A stretch of DNA of 64,000 nucleotides. Source: Caenorhabditis remanei (taxonomy: Eukaryota; Nematoda; Chromadorea; Rhabditida; Rhabditidae). Every line of letters begins with the position of its first letter. The stretch's first letter is position 1. This document shows, one piece after another, positions 1-8,209 of the stretch. The translations under genes were made by a program, and so were the position numbers. Under the pieces are notes generated by a model. It worked only from the letters and a program-made list of their open reading frames with translations, ran no database searches and had not been told where the DNA came from. The DNA is taken from positions 1 through 64,000 of the forward strand of contig NW_026526124.1 in assembly GCF_010183535.1 (NCBI RefSeq), read 5' to 3'.

Positions 1-195
1 CATGACAATGCGCAATTTTTCGACTAGTCAGAGTATTGCGAAATCGGAACTTTGGCGAAAAACGGAAAATTTTTGGAAATTCACAATTTCACACAAGCAA
101 CTCGGAAATTTGAGCTAAATTTGTGATAAACTTGAACACGAAGAAAACCCTCGACAACAGGGGAAACACATCATTTTCAGAAATTTTTCACCAAC

Positions 196-800
196 ATGGT
201 TCGACGTCTTGCTTGGCAAAGCACAATCCTCATCGTTGGACCCAGGGCCAGGGGAAGAAAAAGCCACTCTCGCTCGTCAAATCGTTGGATCAACGGAATC
301 AAATTTTCAAACGTCAACAGTCGTCGTGTATGCTTCTGGTACTACGACCACCTTTGAAAGCGTACCCGCATTCAATGAAAAACAGACCAGACATTCTCCT
401 TCGTGAAGGTCTTCCGAACCTGGAAGAGCTGAAAAAGTACAAGGACCAACAAGCAATTGATTGTTGATTGATGATCTGATGACCAAAATTGACCAAAATT
501 CGGGAATGGAACGATTAGTCTCCGTTTTTGGCCCATCACTACTACATGACCATCAGTGTTCCTGCTCCACACAATCTTCTACTCAAAAGTCATCCGAAAC
601 CTTCGTCTGCAAGCAAGTTTCATAATTTTGTTCAAAAACAACGCGGACAAGTCAAGTGTCAGCTGTTTAGGCTCTCAGCTCATGCCAGGCGAATGCAAAA
701 CATTTTTGGCTATTCTAAGGATGCCACGAGTCAGCCCTACACATATCTACTCATTGACCTTCACAAATCGTTGTCCCGAAGAGTTACGTTTCCGGGATAA
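196..800 (+). pseudogene. FtsK/HerA-type genome-packaging ATPase, decayed
   Basis: Fragments in different frames together resemble the Maverick packaging ATPase, which would pump DNA into the capsid. A degenerate P-loop region lies near 225-265 (GPRARG-like in one frame, ATLARQIV in the next). A Walker B-like LLIDDLM is encoded at 461-481, and the stretch HHYYMTISV at about 530-556 starts a further frame. The C-terminal YLLIDLHKS near 750-775 fits the end of the family. The reading frame changes at least three times and no continuous ORF exists, so the gene is broken. It sits immediately upstream of the small hydrophobic-tail gene, as in other Mavericks. Identification rests on motif order and neighbourhood rather than on one intact domain. 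Confidence 0.6.
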
Positions 801-1182
801 CCTCCTACCCAACAAAATTACCCATGTCTTCATCCCAAGTCGTAAACCTGAATGGGATTTGGAGACTTTCAACCAAATATTGGCTGTTTCCTCAGCCAAA
901 GACCAATCTACTCGCCTTGCCCTAATTGATGCAATGCCTGAAAACTCAATCATTTGTCTGGTGGACCTGATTTTCAACACTCTGAACGGTAATCTACCGC
1001 TATCCCAAGAAAATGTCCGAAAATTAAGACCAGAGTCGGAAAATTTACGACGTTTGGCACAACTTCGTGATTTGGACAAGACTCGTGAATTTTTGGTACA
1101 AACTGGTGGAAGTCCAGTCATTGCTCTTTTGCCAATTCTGATTTCGGCCGCCTCAACCATTCTTGAACATGTCCTACGGTAA
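800..1182 (+). CDS. Small Maverick protein with GG and hydrophobic C-terminus (pX/mu-like)
   Basis: The open frame runs without a stop from about 556 to 1182, but the part before about 800 overlaps ATPase debris, so the true start is not defined. The informative part is the C-terminus: a charged segment with LRRLAQLRDLDKTREFLVQ, then GGS, then a hydrophobic run (VIALLPILISAASTILEHV). Maverick genomes commonly carry a small protein with this plan (basic/Leu-rich stretch, QxGG, hydrophobic LLP segment) at this place, comparable to adenovirus core/cementing peptides; that comparison is from family knowledge. It overlaps the next ORF by 14 nt. The start codon may have been lost in this copy. Confidence 0.5.
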
Positions 1183-1800
1183 ATATGTACTTCTAACCAT
1201 CGAAGAGCATGAAGATCTCATTTCACGTCAAAAAGCTCCAGAAGAAACCGTCGACACACTACTGAAAGCCCCTCTTGATAACGATTCCAAAGTGGCTCAT
1301 TTACGATCACACTTAACCAACATTGTGAAAACCGACTAGACACCCAGGAGGAGCCTGAAGCACATGAAGAAACCCCCAATGTGACAGAGAACACTATATT
1401 TACACCAACACCGCCAAGTCCACAACAACCGCCAAGTCCACAACAACCACCACCACGTACACGCCGTTCAAGCCTTCACGACCCACAACCGACTAGTGAT
1501 ACACAACTGCACCACTCATCACCCCTGGAATTGCCAAAAAGCGCATTTTGGAGCATATCGGGAAATTTCCAAATATTTTCCAACTTGACAAGAGTACTGG
1601 AAAACTAACGATTTTTGGTAACCCAATCACGATTCACAACATTAAGCGGATTGCCGACGATTTGACCACGAGGCACCATTACATGGAGTGCAACCAGGTT
1701 TAGCACTGTTATCTGAAGAGCTGAAAAAAACCGATTTCCCCGAACGTTTCATTCTCAACCCACGACGGAAATACCGAACCCGTGCATCACCACGAAGTTT
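1169..1800 (+). pseudogene. Conserved Maverick protein between pX-like gene and integrase, frameshifted
   Basis: An ATG at 1169 opens a 56-residue frame starting MSYGKYVLLTIEEHEDLISR, stopped by TAG at 1337-1339. The reading continues in a second frame through a proline-rich linker (PPSPQQPPSPQQPPP, about 1408-1455). A third frame then reads KRILEHIGKFPNIFQLDKS and IFGNPITIHNIKRIADDL, and the last part (LLSEELKKTDFPERFILNP, about 1705-1762) is in yet another frame. Maverick elements usually have one protein here with an N-terminal 'vLtxEEyedLisR' part and a C-terminal part ending in a 'fP..fi.NpR' motif, so this looks like one gene broken by several frameshifts. Its function is unknown. Confidence 0.5.
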
Positions 1801-1812
1801 TAGTGTTACGCG

Positions 1813-2931
1813 ATGGAAAAGCTAGAGGAAACCCTTGAACGTCTCTATTCGGATCCCAAAAGTGGTCTACGTAGTGTGTCAACCCTCTTGAAGCAGGCTC
1901 GAAAAGTTCACCCCGACATTCAGAGGAAACAAGTTGTCGCCTATCTCCACACAAATGATGCCTACACTAGACATTTTCCAAAGTCCAAGTTCATTCAACA
2001 CAACAAATGGGTAGCTACAGGTCCGGATAGCCATCATATGGCAGATCTCGCCATGCTACCAACTCTAAAGTCCCACAACCAAGGTTTCTGCTACATTCTG
2101 GTGGTTGTGGACGTTTTTAGCCGCTATGTGTTTGCCAGACCACTCAAAAATAAAGAATGTGCCACAGTTACAAAGGCTTATGAAGAAATTTTGCGGTCAA
2201 AGTGGCGGATTCCAAGCAAGCTGTATGCCGATAAAGGTGAGTCTGAAATTCTTGATTAACCAAATTTTCAATTTCCAGGTACCGAGTTTATGGGCAAACA
2301 GTTTCGGAAACTCTGCAAAAACCTAGGCATCATTCACCTGAACCCCAAAAACACCAACGTGAAGGCTTGTTATGCCGAGAACGCCATCATGCGTATCAAG
2401 AGACAGCTGGAAAAATGGTTTACGACCACAAAGAGTTTTGAGTGGACCCGAGTTTTGCCTGAAGTCGTTGAAGGTCTTAATGCCAAATTCATGACGTCAC
2501 TTGGAACTTCTCCTGAAAAAGTTTCTTGGGAAAATGCTACTGAAATTTGGAAACGTCTCTATGGATCCCCCACAAGAAAAGACGCCAAATTCAAAATTGG
2601 GAACACGGTACGTGTCCTGATGGACAATTCACCATTCGCAAAGGGTACAAGAGCAAAGTGGTCTGAAGAAATTTTCAAAGTCATCAAGGTTATTCCATAT
2701 GACATCCCAGCATACATTTTGGCTGATACACTCGATCGAGAGGTGGATGGAATCTGGTACGAGGAAGAAATGGTAATCTACAACAAACCTGATGATTTCT
2801 ATGAAATTGACCGAATCATTAGAAAACGGACCAGGAAGGGCATTCGGGAGTTTTTGGTCAGTTTCAAAGGCTACGACGACTCATTCAACTCGTGGATCCC
2901 AGAATCGGATTTCAAAGACTATAATGGATAA
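1813..2931 (+). CDS. Maverick retroviral-type integrase with C-terminal chromodomain (two exons)
   Basis: Exon 1 is 1813-2236 and exon 2 is 2279-2931, giving 358 aa. The intron (2237-2278, 42 nt) has a GTGAGT donor and TTTCCAG acceptor and removes an in-frame stop. It restores DKGTEF, which carries the second catalytic Asp. The first Asp is in HHMADLAML and the Glu is in CYAENAIMR, so the DDE triad is present. An N-terminal segment with HPDIQ...YLHTND precedes the core. The last about 45 residues (YEIDRIIRKR...FLVSFKGYDDSFNSWIPESD) form a chromodomain, which in related elements is thought to direct insertion to marked chromatin. The gene appears intact although both upstream genes are decayed. 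The small membrane-protein ORF overlaps its stop. Confidence 0.9.
2237..2278 (+). other. Integrase intron, 42 nt
   Basis: GTGAGT...TTTCCAG intron inside the integrase core. Unspliced RNA would stop at TAA 2257-2259, truncating the protein before the catalytic Glu. The length and acceptor are typical of nematode introns. Confidence 0.85.
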
Positions 2932-3133
2932 CGCAAAGTGGTCTTGTGGAAACACAGATTGCTCTAGAGCCCTCATTGTCTATTGTTCCCAAGTTTTCAT
3001 TGTCTACATTGTCAGTCTTGTTGCTCTATATAAAATTTGTTCTGATCCAACTCAACAACATCAGTGGATGACCGTACTTGGCTCCTGCATTGGTTACCTC
3101 TTGCCCAACCCAAAACTCAAAGATCATGAGTGA
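2924..3133 (+). CDS. Small single-pass membrane protein of Maverick
   Basis: A 69-aa ORF whose ATG (2924) overlaps the integrase stop (2929-2931) and whose end overlaps the next start (3126). It has a hydrophobic segment (VFIVYIVSLVALYKIC, roughly residues 24-39) followed by WMTVLGSCIGYLLPNPKL. Many Maverick elements encode a 60-90 aa protein with one membrane segment and a terminal 'GYLLPNP/SP' motif directly after the integrase or before the minor capsid gene; its function is unknown. Tight overlaps on both sides suggest translation from a shared transcript. Confidence 0.65.
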   Translation: MDNAKWSCGNTDCSRALIVYCSQVFIVYIVSLVALYKICSDPTQQHQWMTVLGSCIGYLLPNPKLKDHE

Positions 3134-3900
3134 CTTTTACATCACCCTAGTCAGTAATGCCCAGGCAACTTCATCAATTTCCAATTTCAATACACAACTT
3201 CCAAGCCCGATACACTTTGAACGTGAATTTGAAGTTGGCTTGTCTTCCATCATTTACCCATCCTCGCACGACTTGATTTCCAATCTACCAGAAGACAATG
3301 GATGGAATGAAAACGAGTTTGTCGTGGGGTTCGCAAATTCACCAATCAAGTGCAAAATTCAAAGTTGCACATTCTCAACACCCCAAGAGCTGACTGAAAT
3401 TCTGAATCATACACTATCCTCAAAATTGGCCAAAATTTTGAACACCACCAACACAACAATCGGAATTTTTGAGTATAACCCACTCTACAAACGGATCCTG
3501 ATTCAGACACACGAAAGCGTGTCACAAGTCCAACTTTCGGCAAGACTTGCATATTTTCTTGGCCACGATCGTGAAATCAAGACTTTTCCAACATTGGGAA
3601 AATATTCTACATTTTCGGGTTCCGATTTGATGTATGTGTATTCTGAAGACCTCGTGGAGCCCCAAACCATCAGTCACATGAAAGTCCCAATTTTAAAGGT
3701 TTATCAGCATGAACACTGGAAATGGAGCCAATGTTGAGCAAACCTTCACAAAACCGTTATATGTTAGAGTTCGACCAACTGACGTCTCACGTATAGGAAT
3801 CCAGATCAAGAACGACCGGGACCATTTCATTCCTTTCAATTCTGGAAAAGTAGTCATAGTGCTACACTTCCGACCCGTCAAAATTTCATTTGATGGCTGA
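3126..3900 (+). pseudogene. Minor capsid (penton-like) protein, one frameshift
   Basis: The frame opens at ATG 3126 with MSDFYITLVSNAQ and continues to a stop at 3735-3737; the remaining C-terminal part (NVEQTF...RPVKISFDG) is in the next frame to 3900. The N-terminal pattern (short FYI-LxSN start, N-Q-LPxPI, then 'EVGLSSIIYP') and the C-terminal 'YVRVRPTDV...FNSGKVVIVLHFRP' are typical of the Maverick minor capsid/penton-like jelly-roll family. The break is consistent with one extra T in the run at about 3699-3701. Copy B keeps only the C-terminal 47 residues, so the intact form cannot be checked in this window. The gene is followed directly by the basic core-like protein gene. Confidence 0.65.
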
Positions 3901-3933
3901 TCACTCAATCGGTTACAAAAGCGCTCTCCTACG

Positions 3934-4438
3934 ATGTACGTTGATTTTGATCCTGATCGCTCTGTTGATTGGGTTGCCTTCTTTGAGTGTGACCCAAATC
4001 AAGCAGGTTTTGGTGGATTTCGTGCCGGAAGTATCTATCAGCGGGGAAATGGCCCGTTTTCACAATTACTCGGAAAGCTCTTCATTTCGGCCGTACCTCT
4101 TCTAAAGCGGATGGGAGTCTCAGTTGGCCGCGAAGTCATGGATTCCTCACTTCGCGTTGCAAACGACGTGGCGGCTGGTGACTCGTTCAAACAGTCGCTG
4201 TCAAAGAACGCTTCAAATTCCTACAATTCACTTGTCAATCGAGCAATCGACAAACTTGGTCAAAAGGTGGACGCCGTAAACGACGAACAGTCAAACGTAA
4301 GAAGGTTGTGAAACGACGACGACGACGAACCACCAAGAAGCCCAAAAAATCTGAAAAACGGAAGATCACTCGCAAGAAACGTACCATTGCCAAGTCTTCA
4401 TCTCGCAAACGTGACATTTTTGGAAAATGGCAAAATTG
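3934..4438 (+). pseudogene. pVI/core-like basic virion protein, 1-nt deletion in copy A
   Basis: From ATG 3934 the frame encodes a Gly-rich segment (GGFRAGSIYQRGNGPFSQLL), an amphipathic LFISAVPLLKRMGVSVGREVM stretch and a helix up to AIDKLGQK, then shifts and stops at 4311. Copy B has one additional A in the corresponding A-run (about 4261-4266) and stays open through a very basic tail of R/K clusters (168 aa in all). Copy A is therefore broken by a single-base deletion that removes the basic tail. The layout (amphipathic front, Lys/Arg-rich tail) is that of Maverick proteins compared with adenovirus pVI or core proteins, so a capsid-interior DNA-contact role is plausible but inferred. Confidence 0.65.
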
Positions 4439-5704
4439 ATGAACAAGAGCACTCCGTGTGCTACAGCGAACATTTGCCTTTTCGACACACCACCCAGTCA
4501 AGTTGCATTCAACAAGGGAAAATGGATGACATTACCCCCATCAAACCCAATTGACGCTAAAGGTCCCTACACATTCAACATTTTTGATAGTGCCCACTTC
4601 TTCCAACTCAACAAAACTTACCTTTCATTCAAAGTTCATTTGGCTGGTATCAAGAAGAAGACTGACGGAAAACCGGTAGTCGTTTCTCATTCCAATTTCA
4701 TTGAGGCCACATTCTTCAATCAAGTCAAGCTCTCGTATAACAACGTCCCCGTCTACGACTCGTCACACTACGCCTACAAAGCGTACATTCAAACACTTTT
4801 AGGCGAAAACGATAAAACCAAGGAAGGCTTTCTTGGAGCTGCACGCTGGATCAACGATGAAGAAGATTTGAGTACTGTGAACCCGGCCAAAAGGACAGTT
4901 TCGGGTGATGACGGTCTTGACATTTGCACACCACTCTTCTTGGAACCATTCCAAACTGACCGTCTCTTGGTTCCACACATTAACATTCAATTGACTTTGT
5001 ACCGAAACACGGATGCCTTCTGTCTGGAATGCGTTGAGGAAGATGGACCAGCCAGAATGTACATCACTGACCTGAAACTACATATGAGAGCTATTGAGGT
5101 TGTCGCTTCAGCATCGATTGCCCTGGAAAATCATCTCAGAACCACACCGGCTCGGTATCCATTCACAGTCACGAAGGTAAAGGTGATTTCGATTCCTGAA
5201 GGACGAATGGAGCTCCCATTCAACATGCTCTACCAAGATATTTTACCACGCCGAGTTATTGTTGGTCTGATTTCCCCTGAAGCAATGGAAGGAAAATTTT
5301 CAAAGAATTGTTTCAATTTTGCTCACCACAACTTGGCCCAAATCCAATTGGACATTGCCGGAACAGTTTATCCTCCACAGCCGATTCAGTGCGACTTTAA
5401 CAACAAAAATTATGCTCAGGCATTCACCAGACTATACGAAGAGCTTGGGTGTGTGACCAGCAAATCATGTCCACGAATCACTTACAAAATGTTCCGAAGC
5501 GGCTTTGCATTCTACGTCTTCAACCTTGCAGCGATTGATGATTCAAATTCATGGGAACTCCTACAGAGCGGAAGCACTCAACTTTTCATCAAGTTCAACG
5601 AGAAGACACCGACGGGAGGCCTGAACGCGCTTGTTTTGTCGCAATTTGATGGGATGATCACGGTCGACGGTTTCCGCAATGTGATGATGAGTCATAGGCA
5701 CTAG
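4427..5704 (+). CDS. Major capsid protein (double jelly-roll), copy A
   Basis: A 425-aa intact ORF from ATG 4427 to TAG 5702-5704. The N-terminus (CLFDTPPSQVAF, then GKWMTLPPSN) followed by FNIFDSAHFFQLNKTYLSFK matches the opening of Maverick major capsid proteins: an 'xPPxQxx..W' start, then a strand ending in a (Y/F)xxLxxTyL motif. Length is at the short end of the family. It overlaps the preceding basic-protein frame by 12 nt and is followed without a gap by a TATA box. It would form the hexameric capsomers of the virion. It differs from copy B at one visible residue (FIEATFF here, FIGATFF there). This is the best-preserved structural gene in copy A. Confidence 0.75.
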   Translation: MAKLMNKSTPCATANICLFDTPPSQVAFNKGKWMTLPPSNPIDAKGPYTFNIFDSAHFFQLNKTYLSFKVHLAGIKKKTDGKPVVVSHSNFIEATFFNQVKLSYNNVPVYDSSHYAYKAYIQTLLGENDKTKEGFLGAARWINDEEDLSTVNPAKRTVSGDDGLDICTPLFLEPFQTDRLLVPHINIQLTLYRNTDAFCLECVEEDGPARMYITDLKLHMRAIEVVASASIALENHLRTTPARYPFTVTKVKVISIPEGRMELPFNMLYQDILPRRVIVGLISPEAMEGKFSKNCFNFAHHNLAQIQLDIAGTVYPPQPIQCDFNNKNYAQAFTRLYEELGCVTSKSCPRITYKMFRSGFAFYVFNLAAIDDSNSWELLQSGSTQLFIKFNEKTPTGGLNALVLSQFDGMITVDGFRNVMMSHRH

Positions 5705-5712
5705 TATAAAAG
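5705..5712 (+). promoter_or_regulatory. TATA box of the PAZ-like gene
   Basis: TATAAAAG starts at the base after the major capsid stop codon and lies 38 nt before the ATG at 5743. It is identical in copy B. This fits a dedicated promoter for the cargo gene instead of read-through from the capsid gene. Confidence 0.6.
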
Positions 5713-5742
5713 TGGTCGCGCACTTGTGCACAAGCACCAGTC

Positions 5743-6266
5743 ATGCTACCAGGAACTGCTCGCCCAATTACTCTCCCACCTGACTACACACCGCCAGAAC
5801 CAGGGGTAAGCCAAGCACACACGTCTTCAAAATTTATCTTTCAATTTTCAGTATGTCGACATCAACCTGGCAACCTATATGATGATGATGGGTCGTGTCG
5901 AGAGAATTTCTGCACAACAAATTCGGGAGATGAATCGCAAAATGCATGAATTGGGACCAACCAAAATTTGGAATTCATGCAATGGCTTCATAATTCCCCC
6001 TGGATCAGAATTGAGCCTGTAAGTTTTCGTTTCCACACATTCCAACCTCATTATCAATTTTCAGAGACGCAACACCACATTCCCACCACTTTGTCAACAA
6101 GTCGGCTTCAAAACCTCAACCACGACGCCGCCAAGTCTCAATCAAGCACTATTTTGAGGAAAAATACAAGATTCGCCTAAATTACCCAAATTCCCCCCTT
6201 TTGCGTGACCCATCGGGTTCCATGTTCCCCATTGAAACTGTTTGGTTCCGTTACCGTGTTTTCTGA
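5743..6266 (+). CDS. PAZ-like (Argonaute-related) small protein, three exons, copy A
   Basis: Exons 5743-5805, 5852-6018 and 6065-6266 (introns 46 nt each, GTAAG/TTTTCAG, phases consistent) give a 143-aa protein. The C-terminal 45 residues read VSIKHYFEEKYKIRLNYPN, then PLL, then MFPIET. This is the signature of the C-terminal half of a PAZ domain (V-x-x-YF-x-x-x-Y-x-I-x-L-x-YP-x-x-P ... (L/F)P-x-E), and the spacing is closest to nematode Argonautes. No MID or PIWI part is present, so it cannot slice RNA. The N-terminal half (proline-rich start, RVERISAQQIREMNRKMHEL helix, GFIIPPGSEL) is not confidently recognised but may be the rest of a diverged PAZ. It has its own TATA box, and an AATAAA overlaps its stop. 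PAZ domains bind small-RNA 3' ends; a decoy or suppressor role is inference. Confidence 0.6.
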
Positions 6267-6271
6267 ATAAA
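6266..6271 (+). terminator. Poly(A) signal AATAAA overlapping the PAZ-like stop
   Basis: AATAAA begins at the last base of the TGA stop and lies 3 nt before the protease ATG at 6274. The same arrangement is present in copy B. Gene packing is as tight as in a virus. Confidence 0.5.
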
Positions 6272-6273
6272 CT

Positions 6274-6764
6274 ATGGCTCTATCCACCAGTCAGTTGGAT
6301 TTGTTTCTTAGCACATGCAAAATTACACGACCACACTTTTTGGAGTCTTTCCATGTGATCAACACCCAACAATTTTCCGCCGACCATGCTCATTTATCTG
6401 GAATACAGCACCAAGTGATGATTCTGGAGAACATTGGGTAGCTCTCTGGGTTGACGACCGAAACTTTGGTTATTTTATGGATAGCAGTGGTGCAGACCCA
6501 CAATCAGAGTTTCGGGAATTTTTCACCAAAAACTGTGTCAAGTGGAAAAAAGTCTTTGACTCCCCCGTACAAGGACTCCTCTCGGACGTGTGTGGATTCT
6601 ACTTCATATACTTCTTGATCAGGAAAGCGATGAAACAGTCCAACAAGAAGATCAGAGCCCCCTTTTCCAGAAATTTGGCGAATAATGATAGACTAGTCGA
6701 GAAATGGGTCAAAAATCATTTGAAACGGTGCGAGTGTAGGGTATATAAACCGTTGGCCGCCTGA
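6274..6764 (+). pseudogene. Adenovirus-type cysteine protease, frameshifted in copy A
   Basis: The start at ATG 6274 is followed by a frame that stops early, because copy A has five T where copy B has six in the run at about 6337-6341. The rest is open in the next frame to 6764. It carries GEHWVALWVDD (catalytic His region) and SDVCGFYFIYFL (nucleophile Cys), which are the hallmarks of adenoviral/Maverick maturation proteases. In the virion this enzyme cleaves capsid and core precursors. The 3' end of the gene contains the TATA box of the next gene. Copy B has the intact 163-aa version. Confidence 0.85.
6742..6749 (+). promoter_or_regulatory. TATA box of the MYT1-finger gene
   Basis: TATATAAA lies inside the 3' end of the protease coding region, 41 nt before the ATG at 6783. 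Sequence and spacing are the same in copy B. Confidence 0.6.
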
Positions 6765-6782
6765 AACATTCACTCATTCACC

Positions 6783-8009
6783 ATGTTTGACGAAACTCCA
6801 CTCCCAACAGATCCACAATCTCCACCACCATCTCCTGTAATGCCCTTCCCACCACAGGATCAGCGCACCACGGGATTTAAGCCATATCCACAAATGATCC
6901 CACTTTTGGACGACAAGTTCCAGAATATGACTCTTGTGGGTACAATCAAAATTTACAAAGACGCACTCGGTAAGCATCATGTTGCTTCTGGGTGAACAGT
7001 CATCGCTTTCAATCATGAGCTGGCACAGAGGGAGGACACACGTTACACAAACAGTCCGCGAAAACGACTTCCAATCATTCATTCACCACTTTGCGAACCT
7101 GCAAAATGAATTCGTCCACAATTTCTTCCCTCCCCGTTATTCCAATTTTGCGTATGTCTTGGAAGAGCTCAATCGAGCTGGGTAAGCCTTTTCAAAGTTT
7201 TTGAAAATATTCATTATGCATCTTCAGATGACTTGAGAGGAAAGGCCGTATCGGTGTCCATTTGCCCAACTCCTGGGTGCCTTGGATGGGGCAATATGAA
7301 ACGCAGCAAGAATGCGTTTCACCGGACACAAGATGCATGCCCAATATGGCATCACGCTCAACGGAATAAGGTTGAATCGTCGGAGGTAAAATTAAAAATT
7401 TTCAAATTTCTTGTATATAGATTATTTTTTCAGTCACGCTCATTACTCGACAGATTCAACGAAATATTTCCAAACGGCAGTTTCCAGGTAACTTATAGGG
7501 GAATTCAGACATTGGGGGATCATTTATGGGGTGAAATTAGAAATGAAAACTTATAAATTTTCAGCCAGCCCCTATGCCAACAACACCACCTCCGGCCATG
7601 ACACGAATTGGACAACAACCACAACAATCGGCGGCACCAATTGGACCAATGCAGGTAATTTATAGAGGGAAATTGACCATTGGGGCACCATTTATGGGGA
7701 AATTAGCCATTGGGACGTCATTTATAGGGTTAGACATTTTCTGTCAACTTATTTGTGAATTTTCAGACTTTGCCACCACCACCAACGATGGCTCCAACTG
7801 GGATGTTTCCACCTCCAACTGGGATGTTCCCACCGCCACCGCTGCCATTGGTTTGGACCTTCTTTATCCCACCACCGCCGCCCATGTTCCAAGCTCCATT
7901 CGTTCCACCACCACCAGCAACATTCCAAGCTCCCCAGAACACTATGCCGACTCCTCCAATGGCCCCATCAATGGATGCCGAACCAAAACAGGAACCAGAA
8001 GATTTTTAA
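6783..8009 (+). CDS. Proline-rich protein with MYT1-like CCHC zinc finger, multi-exon, copy A
   Basis: Well-defined exons are 6783-6969, 7228-7385, 7434-7487, 7565-7654 and 7767-8009 (GT-AG, phases agree from 7228 onward). A middle exon ending at 7181 is needed, but its start is uncertain (7029 is phase-compatible; the frame reading NDFQSFIHHFANLQNEFVHN looks more protein-like but does not join cleanly to 7228). The N-terminus is proline-rich (PTDPQSPPPSPVMPFPP). The exon at 7228 encodes CPTPGCLGWGN, then FHRTQDACP: a C-x4-C-x13-H-x5-C finger closely resembling MYT1/NZF fingers (CPTPGCxGxGH...HRxxxxCP), with one extra loop residue and Asn for the first His. The tail is rich in PPP and GMFPPP repeats and ends EPKQEPEDF. 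MYT1 fingers bind DNA, so a transcription-regulator role is plausible. This protein is not a usual Maverick gene. Confidence 0.55.
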
Positions 8010-8039
8010 ATTTTCGCATAATTTTTTAATGGTCCCATG

Positions 8040-8045
8040 AATAAA
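8040..8045 (+). terminator. Poly(A) signal after the zinc-finger gene
   Basis: AATAAA lies 31 nt after the stop at 8009, a normal nematode spacing. It is conserved in copy B. Confidence 0.5.
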
Positions 8046-8081
8046 TTTGGTTATGTTGAAAAATGTTTTCTCCTTAATTTC

Positions 8082-8209
8082 AGATGTGGAGGGTTTAAGC
8101 CACGTTTCCTTGCAGATGTGGAGGGTTTAAGCCACGTTTCCTTGCAGATGTGGGGGGTTTAAGCCACGTTTCCTTGCAGATGTGGGGGGTTTAAGCCACG
8201 TTTCCTTGA
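8082..8209 (+). repeat. Four tandem 32-bp repeats at the inner edge of the terminal region
   Basis: Four head-to-tail copies of a 32-bp unit starting AGATGTGG(A/G)GGGTTTAAGC at 8082, 8114, 8146 and 8178; the first two have GGAGGG, the last two GGGGGG. The same four copies, inverted, are present in copy B (about 17975-18103). Telomere-like GGGTTTA occurs in each unit but is not tandem. Confidence 0.8.

Noticed and set aside
3893..4105. 70-aa hydrophobic ORF (LILILIALLIGLPSL) overlapping the basic virion protein
   Set aside because: It is a frame-shifted reading of the Gly-rich start of the basic protein gene, which is supported by family features and by the intact copy B frame.
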